From NCBI RefSeq assembly GCF_900116605.1, contig NZ_FPBC01000001.1:248001-312000 (forward strand): a stretch of 64,000 bases of DNA. The letters run 5' to 3'. The position numbers and the translations under genes were made by a program. Below are positions 25,898-35,415 of this stretch, one piece after another; the stretch's first letter is position 1, and the number at the start of each line of letters is the position of its first letter. Source of the stretch: Pseudomonas marincola. GTDB lineage: Bacteria; Pseudomonadota; Gammaproteobacteria; Pseudomonadales; Pseudomonadaceae. Under the pieces are notes generated by a model, which saw nothing but the letters and a program-made list of their open reading frames with translations, was not told where the DNA came from and searched no databases.

Positions 25898-26449
25898 ATG
25901 TTCAAACCATCCAAGGCTCTGCTGATCAGCCTGACGCTGGCCGCTTCGCCAGCTTTTGCCTTCACGCTGGATGACGCCACAAATGCTGCCAGCGGCGTGG
26001 CATCCGGCATGGGCGGCTCCGCAGCCAGCGCACCCATGACCGGCCAGACCGGTGATTTGCTCAGCGCCCTCTCGGGTCAACTTGGGGTCACGCCCAATCA
26101 GGCAGCCGGCGGTACCGGCGCGCTGCTCGGGCTGGCCAAGAACAAGCTCGACCCTAGCCAGTTCAGCGAGCTGAGCAAGGCGATTCCGGGCCTCGATCAA
26201 TTTACCGGCAACAGTGAACTGATGGGTCAGGCAGGCAGCCTGCTCGGCAAGGCAACTGGCAGCCAAAGCGGCCTGGGCTCGATGATGGGCAACGCCAACA
26301 GCATGGCCGATGTGAGCAAGACCTTCAGCGCGCTGGGCATGAACAGCGACATGATCAATCAGTTTGCGCCTGCCCTGCTCGACTATTTCGGCAAGCAAGG
26401 CCTCAGCGCGCCGCTGCTGCAATCGCTGGGCAGCATCTGGGGAGTCTGA
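25898..26449 (+). CDS. DUF2780 exported protein
   Basis: A 183-residue protein with a clear signal peptide (MFKPSKALLISLTLAASPAFAF) and a Gly/Ala/Met-rich helical body ending in the family segment ALGMNSDMINQFAPALLDYFGKQG, which I associate with the DUF2780 (VcgC/VcgE) family. Probably periplasmic; function unknown. AAGGAA ahead of the ATG supports this start over an upstream in-frame one. It has its own spacer after the bat-like operon and a strong terminator behind, so it is likely a separate transcript. Confidence 0.8.
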   Translation: MFKPSKALLISLTLAASPAFAFTLDDATNAASGVASGMGGSAASAPMTGQTGDLLSALSGQLGVTPNQAAGGTGALLGLAKNKLDPSQFSELSKAIPGLDQFTGNSELMGQAGSLLGKATGSQSGLGSMMGNANSMADVSKTFSALGMNSDMINQFAPALLDYFGKQGLSAPLLQSLGSIWGV

Positions 26450-26511
26450 TCACGCGCGGCTAGCCGGGGGTAAAGCAAGCGGTTAGGCGCAGCGCCCGAT
26501 AGCAGAGAAAA

Positions 26512-26544
26512 AAAACCGCGGCTCAATGGCCGCGGTTTTTTCTT
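26512..26544. terminator. Bidirectional terminator
   Basis: A 7-bp GC stem (CCGCGGC / GCCGCGG) with flanking A- and T-runs and a 6-base loop sits between the DUF2780 gene and the convergent RND transporter gene. Confidence 0.9.
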
Positions 26545-26566
26545 ACCTGCGAAAAGTGCTCAGGGA

Positions 26567-28936
26567 TCAGGCCGACTTGGCCAGCTCCTTGTTACGCAAC
26601 TTCTGCGGGTTGATCAGGAAGCGTGCCAGTGCTGGCAGCAACCAGATGGCGCCGAACATGTTCCACAGGAACATGAAGGTCAGCATCAAGCCCATATCTG
26701 CCTGGAACTTGATCGCCGAGAAGATCCACGTTGCCACACCAATGGCCAGACACACGCCAGTGAACAGCACCGCTTTACCCGTCGACTTGAGCGTCTCGTA
26801 ATAAGCTTCCTGCAGGCTCAGGCCTTGACGCAGGTAGGTTTCGAGACGGCTGTAGATATAGATGCCGTAGTCGACACCAATACCCACACCCAAGGCGATT
26901 ACCGGCAAAGTCGCCACCTTCACGCCGATGCCCATGTAAGCCATCAGTGCGTTACCCAGCACCGAAGTCAGCACCAGCGGCAACATCACGCACAAGGTCG
27001 CGGCGACAGAGCGGAAGGTCAGCAGACACATCATCCCGACCGCAGCATATACAGCCAGCAGCATGGTGGTTTCAGAGTCGGCGATAACCTCGTTGGTTGC
27101 CGCCTCAATACCGGCGTTACCGGCTGCCATGATGAACTGCAGGTTCTCGCTGCTGTTGGCCTTGGCGAAATCTTCAGCGACCTTCACCGCACGCTCCAGC
27201 GTGGCAGCTTTGTGGTCGTTGAGGAACACCAGTACCGGCGCTACCGAGCAATCTGCGTTATACAGGCCATCGGCGCGGGCGATCGAGTTGTTCAGAATGT
27301 CCTGGTTACGCGACAGCGTTTCCCACTTCAGGCTGCCCTCGTTCATCCCCTTGATCACCTGACGCGACACCGTGACCATCGAAATGGCCGACTGCACGCC
27401 CTCGGTGTTCTCCATCTGCCACATCAACTGATCCATGGCATTCATGGCCGGATACGTCGAGCATTGCTCAGGCGGCGTCTTGACCATGATCACCAGTACA
27501 TCGGAGCTGGTGGAGTAATTCTGGATAACAAAGTTGTTGTCGAGGTTGTAGCGCGAATCCGGACGCAGTTCAGGTGCACCCTGATCCAGGTCACCGATTT
27601 TCAGGTTCTGGCCGTACCAGACGCCACCCACCATGGCCATCAGAGCAATGACGATGGAAATCGGTGCCACCACAGGGTGCGCAAAGTTGGAAATGGCGCG
27701 CCAGAACGGATGCTCGCGCACCGCGTCTTCACGGCTGACCTTCACTGCCTTCTTGCTGATACCGATGTACGAAATCGTCACAGGCAGCAGAATCAGGTTG
27801 GTCAGAATAATTACTGCCACACCCATCGAGGCGCCAATGGCCAGCTCGCGGATTACGCCGATATCAATCAGCAGCAGCGTAACGAAGCCCACCGCATCCG
27901 AGAGCAAAGCCACCAGCCCCGGGATGAACAACTGACGGAATGCCATACGCGCAGCCGACAGCGAGTCCGTGGCATCGCTGGACGCCATGGCAATGCCGTT
28001 GATCTTCTGCACCCCGTGCGAAATACCGATGGCAAAGACCAGAAACGGCACCAGCATCGAGTACGGGTCGAGACCAAAGCCCACAGTTTTCAGCAGGCCC
28101 AACTGCCAGACCACCGCAATCAACGTGGTGATAATAACGGCCAGCGCACTCTTGAAGCAGCGGGTGAACCACAGCAGCAGAACGAAGGTGATACCGATCG
28201 CCACCGCAAAGAACAATGCCACGCCGACCAGGCCATCAATCAGGTCGCCGACCTTCTTGGCAAAGCCGATGATGTGGATTTTTACGTTGGGATTCTGCGC
28301 CTGATACTTCTCGCGAATCTTCTCTTCCAGCTCATGCGAGAACTTCTGGTAGTCCAGCGGCACCAGCTTGCTCTGGTCTTCCGGGTCTGGATACGCCTCA
28401 AGCAGCGGCACATCGACAATGCTCGACTTGAAGTTGTTGCCGACCAGACGGCCAATCTGACCAGACTTGAGAATGTTGTCGCGCAACTCCTCAAGGCTTT
28501 CTTCAGAGCCATCGTAGGTTTGTGGAATCACCTCGCCACCGGAGAAACCTTCTTCGGTCACTTCGGTCCAGCGTACGCTTGGGCTCCACAACGACTTAAG
28601 CCCCGAACGGTCAACGCCGGAGATGTAGAACACCTCGTCGTTGATCTGGCGCAGGGTTTCCATGTACTCCTTGCTGAAGATGTCGCCATCGACCGCTTCA
28701 ACCGAAATGCGCACCGTGTTGCTCAGGTTCGACAGGTCGTTGCGATGCTCCAGCATCTTCTGGATGTAAGGGTGGCCCAGCGGAATCATTTTCTCGAAGC
28801 TGGTCTGCGGGCGAACCTGCGAAGCCTGGTAAAAAAGGAAAACGCTAATCAACAGACACAGCACAATAACGGCCGGTCGGTTGTTGAAAATCAACCGCTC
28901 CAAGAAGGAAGCGGGCTTTTGTTGATGCTTACTCAT
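26567..28936 (-). CDS. RND/MMPL family transporter
   Basis: A 789-residue inner-membrane protein with twelve expected helices in two halves. The first helix (PAVIVLCLLISVFLFYQA) is followed by a large periplasmic loop, then a five-helix block including LVPFLVFAIGISHGVQKING; this pattern repeats in the second half with VIALGVGIGVDYGIYIYSRLE. It resembles the single-gene MMPL/RND lipid or hydrophobic-compound exporters rather than the 1000-residue HAE drug pumps. There is no adjacent membrane-fusion or TolC gene. It lies 18 bases downstream of the YCF48-like gene and is surely co-transcribed. Substrate unknown. Confidence 0.88.
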   Translation of the reverse strand: MSKHQQKPASFLERLIFNNRPAVIVLCLLISVFLFYQASQVRPQTSFEKMIPLGHPYIQKMLEHRNDLSNLSNTVRISVEAVDGDIFSKEYMETLRQINDEVFYISGVDRSGLKSLWSPSVRWTEVTEEGFSGGEVIPQTYDGSEESLEELRDNILKSGQIGRLVGNNFKSSIVDVPLLEAYPDPEDQSKLVPLDYQKFSHELEEKIREKYQAQNPNVKIHIIGFAKKVGDLIDGLVGVALFFAVAIGITFVLLLWFTRCFKSALAVIITTLIAVVWQLGLLKTVGFGLDPYSMLVPFLVFAIGISHGVQKINGIAMASSDATDSLSAARMAFRQLFIPGLVALLSDAVGFVTLLLIDIGVIRELAIGASMGVAVIILTNLILLPVTISYIGISKKAVKVSREDAVREHPFWRAISNFAHPVVAPISIVIALMAMVGGVWYGQNLKIGDLDQGAPELRPDSRYNLDNNFVIQNYSTSSDVLVIMVKTPPEQCSTYPAMNAMDQLMWQMENTEGVQSAISMVTVSRQVIKGMNEGSLKWETLSRNQDILNNSIARADGLYNADCSVAPVLVFLNDHKAATLERAVKVAEDFAKANSSENLQFIMAAGNAGIEAATNEVIADSETTMLLAVYAAVGMMCLLTFRSVAATLCVMLPLVLTSVLGNALMAYMGIGVKVATLPVIALGVGIGVDYGIYIYSRLETYLRQGLSLQEAYYETLKSTGKAVLFTGVCLAIGVATWIFSAIKFQADMGLMLTFMFLWNMFGAIWLLPALARFLINPQKLRNKELAKSA

Positions 28937-28954
28937 GCAAACTCTCCCGGCTTA

Positions 28955-30043
28955 TTATTGTTGGCCCAGCTCGGCGCCAGTAGGCGTGGCGATGTGCAAT
29001 CCACCCTGCCCCACCAGAATCAGGTTGCCGTTATCCAGTGCTGCAACACTGGCAATTGACAGTCGGTCGAGACGATTGACCAGACTGAAACTCTTGCCGT
29101 TGTCGGTGCTTTTCAGAACAGTGCCGCCGTGACCCACGATAATGATCGAGCCGTCGGCCAACAGCGTGCTGCTGCTCAGGCCAAACTCGATCGGGCCGTT
29201 ACCCGGCGTATGAACTACGATTTGCTCCCAGGTGTCGCCAAAGTCGGTCGAGCGGAACACGTGGCCGCGCAAACCGTAAACCAGCAGCGTGCGTGACTCG
29301 GCAGTTGGCGCAACGCCAAACAGTGAACCCTCGTACGGGCCCTGCAAGGTTTCCCAGGTTTGGCCCCAGTCCGGGGAGCGGAAGATCACGCCCTGCTCAC
29401 CGACGACCATCAGGCCGGCATCTTTAACCGGGACAATGGCGTTGAGGTGATAACCGTCTTCGTTGTCCATGCGGTCACTGATGTCTTCCCAGTTCGCGCC
29501 GCCATCCAGGGTTTCCAGCAGCGCACCGTAGGCGCCCACGGCAAAACCGTGCTGGGCATCGTTGAACCAGATATCCAACAGCGGCGCTTCACGGGTGAGG
29601 TCTTCGAACTGTTTGGTCCAGGTCGCGCCGCCATCAGTGGTGGCGAGAATCTGCGAGTCGTGGGCGACCGCCCAGCCTTTCTGGTCATCGACAAAGTAGG
29701 CAGCCGTAATCATCTGCCGGGTTGGCACTTTGGCCTGCACCCAGTTTTTACCGCTGTCGTCGGAATAGAGAATGTGCCCGCGGTCACCAAACACCAGCAT
29801 GCGTTTACCTGCATGCACGACGTCGAGCAGCAGCGTGCGGGTGGCATGAGCAGATTCAACAGAATAATTGGTAGCGGCTTCGCCGGCCTGAACCTGTAGC
29901 GGCGCAGTGGCGAATGTTAAAGCACAAAGCACGCTGCATAGCGAGAGTGTTTTGGCCAGCGGCGAGTGGACGCGTAACGCCGGTGTGCGCAGGTTTCTTG
30001 CGACCAGACCGGACTGGGTGCGCCGCATGACGGGCTCACTCAT
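28955..30043 (-). CDS. YCF48/BNR-repeat exported protein
   Basis: A 362-residue protein with an N-terminal export signal (basic start, then LSLCSVLCALTFATAPLQVQA) and a beta-propeller built of sialidase-type repeats: DDSGKNWVQ, TDGGATWTK, LDGGANWED, PDWGQTWE, TDFGDTWE and STDNGKSFS. This matches the YCF48/Hcf136-like family named for a photosystem II assembly factor; in Pseudomonas such proteins occur beside RND/MMPL transporters, as here. It is likely a periplasmic partner or substrate chaperone for the transporter, which is inference from context. GGGGAAGG precedes the start. Confidence 0.88.
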   Translation of the reverse strand: MSEPVMRRTQSGLVARNLRTPALRVHSPLAKTLSLCSVLCALTFATAPLQVQAGEAATNYSVESAHATRTLLLDVVHAGKRMLVFGDRGHILYSDDSGKNWVQAKVPTRQMITAAYFVDDQKGWAVAHDSQILATTDGGATWTKQFEDLTREAPLLDIWFNDAQHGFAVGAYGALLETLDGGANWEDISDRMDNEDGYHLNAIVPVKDAGLMVVGEQGVIFRSPDWGQTWETLQGPYEGSLFGVAPTAESRTLLVYGLRGHVFRSTDFGDTWEQIVVHTPGNGPIEFGLSSSTLLADGSIIIVGHGGTVLKSTDNGKSFSLVNRLDRLSIASVAALDNGNLILVGQGGLHIATPTGAELGQQ

Positions 30044-30464
30044 AGACCTTCCCCTTTGTTTTTATTAGATACTTCTGCTTTTACGCAGGTTTCTTATGCT
30101 ACTGAGCAAACTTGCAGCCTGACAATCAACGCGACGTTATGTTTTGTTAACAGCCAGTGACCGGGCAGTCAGAGCAAACGCTGATGCTAAAGCACTGCCT
30201 TGGATCAATTCCTGAAAAAATCAGGCTACCACTCAGACACCCAAGAGCCTTAACCATACGCAACCCTGAAGCGAATTCAAACGCTTGTATCATTAAACTT
30301 GGCTTTATTCATCAGATTTAAGCGACTTATTCGCCGCACTGATCACGTTGTAATCCAATCAACGATTGTCTGGCAATTATCTGCGCCTGACTATCCGCCC
30401 GAGCGCCGCCAAATTGCTGGGCAAAACCCTAATTGCAGCGCAGCACTAACAGCCAGACAAAAGA
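30044..30464. other. Gene-free region upstream of the YCF48-transporter pair
   Basis: About 420 bases with no credible coding frame or RNA gene. The half next to base 30044 is AT-rich and should hold the promoter of the YCF48-RND transcript. I see no remnant of DUF1302 or DUF1329 genes, which accompany this pair in some pseudomonads. Confidence 0.45.
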
Positions 30465-30511
30465 AAACGGGTTGTGGATTCCGAGCAGAACTCGGCAGCC
30501 ACAACCCGTTT
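30465..30511 (-). terminator. Terminator of pepN
   Basis: A 13-bp perfect stem (AAACGGGTTGTGG and its complement) enclosing a second 5-bp hairpin (CCGAG/CTCGG) lies 44 bases past the pepN stop. On the minus strand it is followed by a T-rich run. Confidence 0.9.
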
Positions 30512-30555
30512 CAGGGCAATATGCAATTGCCCGGTGACAGTAGCGCGATGGCGGA

Positions 30556-33213
30556 TCAGGCCAGGCTCTTGCTCACCACTTCATAGACATCGCTGGACAG
30601 CTCACCCGAAGCCAGAATGCGCTCAAGCTCAGCCTTCATCAGCGCCTGACGCTCAGGGCTGTATTTGCGCCAGCGCGTCAGCGGCGACAACAAGCGCGAG
30701 GCGATTTGCGGATTGAGCGCGTTCAGGGTGATTACCTGATCGGCAAGGAAGCGATAACCGCTGCCATCGAGTTGATGGAAGTTGATCGCATTCTGGCCGC
30801 CAAAAGCGCCAATCACAGCCCGCACCTTGTTCGGGTTTTTCAGGTTGAAGGCCGGATGCTGCATCAGCTCCTCAACCCGCGCCAGGCCACCCGGCATGGT
30901 GCTGGCAGCCTGCACGCTGAACCACTGATCCATCACCAGTGCGTTGTCCTTGAAGAACTCGGCGAAGCTGGCGAGGGCCTTGGCACGCGCCTCGGTGTGC
31001 GTGGAGTTGACCAGCACCGCCAACGCCGCCATGCGCTCGGTCATGTTGTCGCAATGCTCGAATTGCTCCAGACACGCTTCAAGCACTTGCTCTTTGCCGG
31101 TAAGCATCAGGTAAGACAGCGCGATATTTTGCAGGCGACGCCGGGCAAAGTGCTCGGCTTCGGCCACATACGGGCTGTTGCGCGAGACTTCGCGATAAGC
31201 CTGATAACGCTGCCACAGAGGCGCGTACAGGGCCTGCGCCAGCGCTTCGCGGGCAAATTCGCGGGCAGCGTGAATGGCATCGACATCCGCCACTTCTGCA
31301 ATTTCAGTCAGGTAGCCTTCACCCGGCAACGAGAGCATTTCCGAGACCATGGCCGGATCCAGCGTCTCATCGGCCAACACCGTTTCAAGCGCACTGATCA
31401 GGCGCTGATCCATAACCATTGGCTCGCCACGTTGCTGTTGGCCCACCAGTTCTTCAAGCACCTGCACGGCCAATTGCTGGCTGGCTTCCCAACGGTTGAA
31501 ACCATCGCTGTCGTGCTGCATGAGGAACATCAACTGATCGCGGCTGTAAGGGAAGCTCAGCTTGACCGGCGCCGAGAAGCTGCGCAGCAGCGACGGCAAC
31601 GGCTGCTCGGCAACACCGACAAACACCACTTGTTGCTCGGCCTGATCAATCGAGATCACACGCGTGTCAGCACCCGCCGCGGCTTCACCTTCAAGCTGCA
31701 ACGGCAAGGCCTGGCCTTGCGCACCGATCAAGCCAAGCTCAACCGGAATCACGAATGGCAGCTTCTCGGTCTGCCCCGGCGTGGCTGGGCAGCTTTGCTT
31801 GAAGGTCAGGGTGTAACGTTGCGCGCCAGCGTCATAAGCCTCGCTGACCTGCAAACGCGGCGTACCGGCCTGGCTGTACCAACGTTTGAACTGGGTCAGG
31901 TCAACGCCATTGGCATCTTCCATGGCCTTGATGAAATCGTCACACGTTACGGCCTGGCCGTCGTGGCGCTCAAAGTACAGATCGCTGCCCTTGCGGAAGC
32001 CATCGGCGCCGAGCAGGGTCTGGATCATGCGCACCACTTCACTGCCCTTCTCGTAGACGGTCAGAGTGTAGAAGTTGGAGATTTCAATGAACGCATCCGG
32101 GCGCACTGAGTGAGCCAGCGGACCGGCGTCTTCGGCGAACTGATGGGTGCGCAGGTAAGCGACATCTTCAATGCGCTTGACCGTCGGCGAGTTCATGTCG
32201 GCGCTGAACTGCGAGTCACGGAATACCGTGAAGCCCTCTTTCAGCGACAACTGGAACCAGTCGCGGCAGGTCACGCGGTTGCCCGACCAGTTGTGGAAGT
32301 ATTCGTGGGCAACAATTGCTTCAACCCGCTGATGCGCGGCGTCGGTGGCGGTTTCGGCCTTGGCCAGCACGGCGCTGGAGTTGAAGATATTCAGGCCCTT
32401 GTTTTCCATGGCGCCCATGTTGAAGTCGTTCACCGCGACGATCATGAAAATATCCAGATCGTACTCACGGCCGTAAGTCTGCTCGTCCCAGCGCATCGAC
32501 TTTTTCAGGCTATCCATGGCGTGCTGGCACTTGTCGATATTTTCAGGCTCGACATAAATGCGCAGCGCCACTTCGCGCTCGGTCATGGTGGTAAAGGAGT
32601 CTTCGACACACCAGAGATCACCCGCCACCAAGGCAAACAGGTAGGCCGGCTTCATGAACGGGTCTTCCCACGTTGCCCAATGCCGGCCGTCTTCTTCGCT
32701 GCCGCTGGCAATCGGGTTGCCGTTCGACAGCAACACCGGATAGCTGTGCTGCTCGGCACTGAGCGTGGTGGTGAACTTGCTCATGACATCCGGGCGGTCG
32801 AGGTAATAGGTAATCTTGCGAAACCCTTCCGCCTCGCACTGGGTGCAGAACATGCCGCTCGACTTGTACAGGCCTTCCAGCGCGGTATTGGTTTCCGGGT
32901 GGATGCGCACACTGCTGTCGATAACAAAGCTGGCGCTGTCCGGTTGCAAAGTCAGATGGCTGTCAGTGAGCTGATAGTCCGCCTCGCCCAACTCGCGATC
33001 ATTGAGCGCCAGCGACAACAGCTCAAGCTCCTGGCCGTCGAGTTCCAGCGGCGGCAAATCACTGCCGAGCGCGGGGTTACGGCGCATCACCAATTGCGCA
33101 TGCACCAGCGTGTGGTCGTCATGCAGTTCGAAGGTCAGGTGCGTCTCATCGATCAGGTAATCGGGCGCCTTGTAGTCCTTCAGGTAAATCATTTTCGGTT
33201 GTTCAGTACGCAT
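30556..33213 (-). CDS. pepN: Aminopeptidase N
   Basis: An 885-residue cytoplasmic M1 zinc metallopeptidase removing N-terminal residues from peptides. The substrate-anchoring GAMEN motif (NMGAMENKGLNIFN, about 264-268) and the zinc site HEYFH (about 302-306), with the downstream Glu in the SLKEGFTVFRD segment, are intact. It ends with the long helical domain of bacterial PepN. The start MRTEQPKMIYLKDYKAPDYL is chosen because GAGG lies eight bases upstream and the family begins this way; a longer frame adds nine unrelated residues. The length is normal. A single-gene unit with its own terminator. Confidence 0.97.
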   Translation of the reverse strand: MRTEQPKMIYLKDYKAPDYLIDETHLTFELHDDHTLVHAQLVMRRNPALGSDLPPLELDGQELELLSLALNDRELGEADYQLTDSHLTLQPDSASFVIDSSVRIHPETNTALEGLYKSSGMFCTQCEAEGFRKITYYLDRPDVMSKFTTTLSAEQHSYPVLLSNGNPIASGSEEDGRHWATWEDPFMKPAYLFALVAGDLWCVEDSFTTMTEREVALRIYVEPENIDKCQHAMDSLKKSMRWDEQTYGREYDLDIFMIVAVNDFNMGAMENKGLNIFNSSAVLAKAETATDAAHQRVEAIVAHEYFHNWSGNRVTCRDWFQLSLKEGFTVFRDSQFSADMNSPTVKRIEDVAYLRTHQFAEDAGPLAHSVRPDAFIEISNFYTLTVYEKGSEVVRMIQTLLGADGFRKGSDLYFERHDGQAVTCDDFIKAMEDANGVDLTQFKRWYSQAGTPRLQVSEAYDAGAQRYTLTFKQSCPATPGQTEKLPFVIPVELGLIGAQGQALPLQLEGEAAAGADTRVISIDQAEQQVVFVGVAEQPLPSLLRSFSAPVKLSFPYSRDQLMFLMQHDSDGFNRWEASQQLAVQVLEELVGQQQRGEPMVMDQRLISALETVLADETLDPAMVSEMLSLPGEGYLTEIAEVADVDAIHAAREFAREALAQALYAPLWQRYQAYREVSRNSPYVAEAEHFARRRLQNIALSYLMLTGKEQVLEACLEQFEHCDNMTERMAALAVLVNSTHTEARAKALASFAEFFKDNALVMDQWFSVQAASTMPGGLARVEELMQHPAFNLKNPNKVRAVIGAFGGQNAINFHQLDGSGYRFLADQVITLNALNPQIASRLLSPLTRWRKYSPERQALMKAELERILASGELSSDVYEVVSKSLA

Positions 33214-33262
33214 GGTCGCCTCGTCGATTGAGAGATACACAAGCTGCTTGCGAAATGGAGTG

Positions 33263-33297
33263 CGGCGTGGGGTTTACAGACGCAAACCCACACGCCG
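33263..33297 (-). terminator. Hairpin downstream of the DUF1315-DUF2797 genes
   Basis: Arms CGGCGTGGGGTTT and AAACCC-A-CACGCCG pair over 13 bp with one bulged A. It lies 21 bases past the DUF2797 stop. There is no T-run, so it may be a terminator or a 3'-end stabiliser. Confidence 0.5.
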
Positions 33298-33317
33298 TAT
33301 ACAGCAGTTTTACCGGA

Positions 33318-34148
33318 TCAGAAGGCGCTGACAGCAATCTGATAGGCGGTGTATTTACGAATATTGATAACCCCGGTGTCGAACATCAGATATTGGCCTT
33401 TGATGCCGAGCAACGTGCCTTCTGCCAGCGGATTCTTGTCGAGGTTGAAGCTGGTGATCTTCGCGGGATAGCCATCAATCGGATAGGCAATCTCGACCGG
33501 CTCACCATCGTTCAACGGCTGAATGGCTTGAATACCAAAGCGCTGTTGCAGTTGTTCAATGCCTTCACCGCAACTGGCAAACAATTGCTCGCGCACAGCG
33601 CGCAGGTCAACCGGCGCTGCATCGCCTTTGAGCAAAGCGCGCCAGTTGGTTTTATCCGCGACCTGGCTGCGCAGCAGGTCTTCAACAAAGCCTGACTGCT
33701 GACGCGTTGCAACGCGCAGGATCGGCAGCGCCTGGGTCGCGCCCTGATCAATCCAGCGGGTCGGAATCTGTGTGGCGCGGGTAATCCCGACCTTAACCCC
33801 GGATGAGTTGGCCAGATAAACAACGTGATCAGTCATGCAGAACTGCTCGCCCCAACTCGGCTCGCGGCATGTGCCAGCGTCGTAATGGCAGCGCTCGGGG
33901 CTCATGATGCAGATATCGCACTGCGCCAGCTTTTGCATGCACGGGTAGCAATAACCCTGGCTGTAGCTGCTCTTGGTCTTACGCCCGCAATGGCTGCAAT
34001 GGATCGCGCCGAGGAACTCCAGCCGCACGGTTTTGCCCACCAGCGGATTAACCGGGACTAATTCATCATTCAGCCGAAAGGCGTACTGCACAGGTGCTTC
34101 AAGTTGCACCTGCATTTTGCTCAGGGAACCGCGAGCCAACTCACTCAT
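33318..34148 (-). CDS. DUF2797 zinc-ribbon protein
   Basis: A 276-residue protein with a Cys-rich block near 55-100: CSHCGRKTKSSYSQGYCYPC, then CDICIMSPERCHYDAGTC. This is followed by WGEQFCMTDHVVYLANSSGVKVGITR, whose VYLANSSGVKVGITR resembles the GIY-YIG-like core noted in this family. The function is not established; a nucleic-acid role is inference. No ribosome site is obvious and the gene starts 13 bases after the DUF1315 gene, so it is probably translated by coupling or re-initiation. Confidence 0.83.
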   Translation of the reverse strand: MSELARGSLSKMQVQLEAPVQYAFRLNDELVPVNPLVGKTVRLEFLGAIHCSHCGRKTKSSYSQGYCYPCMQKLAQCDICIMSPERCHYDAGTCREPSWGEQFCMTDHVVYLANSSGVKVGITRATQIPTRWIDQGATQALPILRVATRQQSGFVEDLLRSQVADKTNWRALLKGDAAPVDLRAVREQLFASCGEGIEQLQQRFGIQAIQPLNDGEPVEIAYPIDGYPAKITSFNLDKNPLAEGTLLGIKGQYLMFDTGVINIRKYTAYQIAVSAF

Positions 34149-34161
34149 TTAAAAACAGCCA

Positions 34162-34425
34162 TCAATGCAAAGTATCGGAGGATTTGAACAGAAGATTAGG
34201 CACCGGCGCAGATTTCGAACTGCATTCTTGCGGACCCATGTAACCAATGCGCTCTTCTTCCGGGAGGTTTTTGATTTCCCAGGCGATGAGCGCCTGCAGG
34301 CTCAGCTCTTTCTGTTCCTGAGTCAGCTTGCGGCCGTCTGGCCATTTGCCGATCTCAACCGCGAGCTTGAGGCTCTGGTAGATTTCAGGGGTGATGTTTG
34401 CAATGGTTTCATTAAAAGACGACAT
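34162..34425 (-). CDS. DUF1315 (YeaC-like) protein
   Basis: An 87-residue protein with the family core ITPEIYQSLKLAVEIGKWPDGR followed by LTQEQKELSLQALIAWE and LPEEERIGYM. Function unknown. A strong ribosome site (GGGAGG) sits six bases from the ATG. It is the first gene of a two-gene unit with the DUF2797 protein, an arrangement I recall from other pseudomonads. Soluble, no signal peptide. Confidence 0.85.
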   Translation of the reverse strand: MSSFNETIANITPEIYQSLKLAVEIGKWPDGRKLTQEQKELSLQALIAWEIKNLPEEERIGYMGPQECSSKSAPVPNLLFKSSDTLH

Positions 34426-34514
34426 GCGCGCCTCCCGACAGAGTGGGGCAAAAAATCATTTTAACAGGCCAACGCGCAATCTCGCGATGCGCAGCGACCG
34501 TCGTGTGTCTTGCG

Positions 34515-34547
34515 CCGGGCTTGCGCACTGAAATCGCGCAAGCCCGG
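34515..34547 (-). terminator. Hairpin after the nadK-phosphoesterase-rhomboid operon
   Basis: A perfect 12-bp GC-rich stem (CCGGGCTTGCGC and complement) with a 9-base loop begins five bases past the rhomboid gene stop. It has no T-run but is very stable. Confidence 0.6.
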
Positions 34548-34551
34548 ACAA

Positions 34552-35415
34552 TTATCGGCGGGCGCGGGCCAAGAGGCCGCCAACCAAGCCAGTGGCGCAG
34601 CCTGCAACCAGACCGCCAACATGCGCCGCGTTGGCAATAGAGCCAAACTGCAGCAGCTCGAAAATACCGGTCATGCAAATCAGCAACCAGGCCAGCATCA
34701 TGATCAATACGCCAGGCGGCAGCCGGTATTGCGCATTAGGTGCCAGGCGCTGGTAAATCCAGCAGTGCCCGAGTAAGCCGTAAAGCACACCGGAAAGCCC
34801 GCCGAACAGGCTTGGGCCGCCAAACTGATACTGCGCAACGTTGGACGCAAGACCAAATACCAGCGTCAGCGCGATCAGCATCAGCGGGCCCTGATAACTC
34901 TCAATGCGCCGTCCCAGCTCCCAGTACCACAGCGAGTTCATCGCCAGATGCAGGAAGCCGAAATGCAGCAGCATCGGCGTTAGCAGTCGCCACCACTGGC
35001 CGCTGTCCATGGTGTGCGCGAGTGAGGCGAAGTAGATGTAATCGCCCTTGATTTGAAAGTCGACAAAGCTGAACCAGCGTACGGTCTCGAAGTTATCGCC
35101 GAGCAAGGTGATGGCCGCGACAATAAAGGTAATCAGCAGCACTCCACTGGTCACCGGGTTGCGCTTGATCTGCTCGACAAAGCCCAGCATCGACCGCTGC
35201 GGTTTGTCCGCGGCCAACTGCAACTCCTCGCTGCCGTGCGGGTACTGCGCATACAGTTCGCGCACCTGCACAGCCAACGCCTCGCCTGGCACCCAGAGCA
35301 CTTGTTCGCCAGACTCTTCGGCGACCCGGTGCGGCACCTGCAGGCGCTGCAACATCGCGACAAAGCCGCTGAGATTGGTCTGCATCGGTAAACGTAGGAC
35401 GGCTACAGCGCTCAT
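34552..35415 (-). CDS. Rhomboid family intramembrane serine protease (GlpG-like)
   Basis: A 287-residue membrane protein: a cytoplasmic N-terminal domain of about 85 residues (like GlpG's), then six helices. Catalytic residues are present: the HLAMNSLWYW loop helix, the nucleophile serine in GGLSGVLYGLLG (about 206), and the histidine in ANAAHVGGLVAG (about 264). It should cleave membrane-spanning substrates within the inner membrane; the substrates are unknown. Its ATG overlaps the phosphoesterase stop as ATGA, so the three genes nadK, phosphoesterase and rhomboid are coupled. Confidence 0.92.
   Translation of the reverse strand: MSAVAVLRLPMQTNLSGFVAMLQRLQVPHRVAEESGEQVLWVPGEALAVQVRELYAQYPHGSEELQLAADKPQRSMLGFVEQIKRNPVTSGVLLITFIVAAITLLGDNFETVRWFSFVDFQIKGDYIYFASLAHTMDSGQWWRLLTPMLLHFGFLHLAMNSLWYWELGRRIESYQGPLMLIALTLVFGLASNVAQYQFGGPSLFGGLSGVLYGLLGHCWIYQRLAPNAQYRLPPGVLIMMLAWLLICMTGIFELLQFGSIANAAHVGGLVAGCATGLVGGLLARARR

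Noticed and set aside
26825..29059. 744-codon open frame on the plus strand
   Set aside because: Antisense shadow of the RND transporter and YCF48 genes, His/Gln/Arg-rich in the manner of such artefacts.
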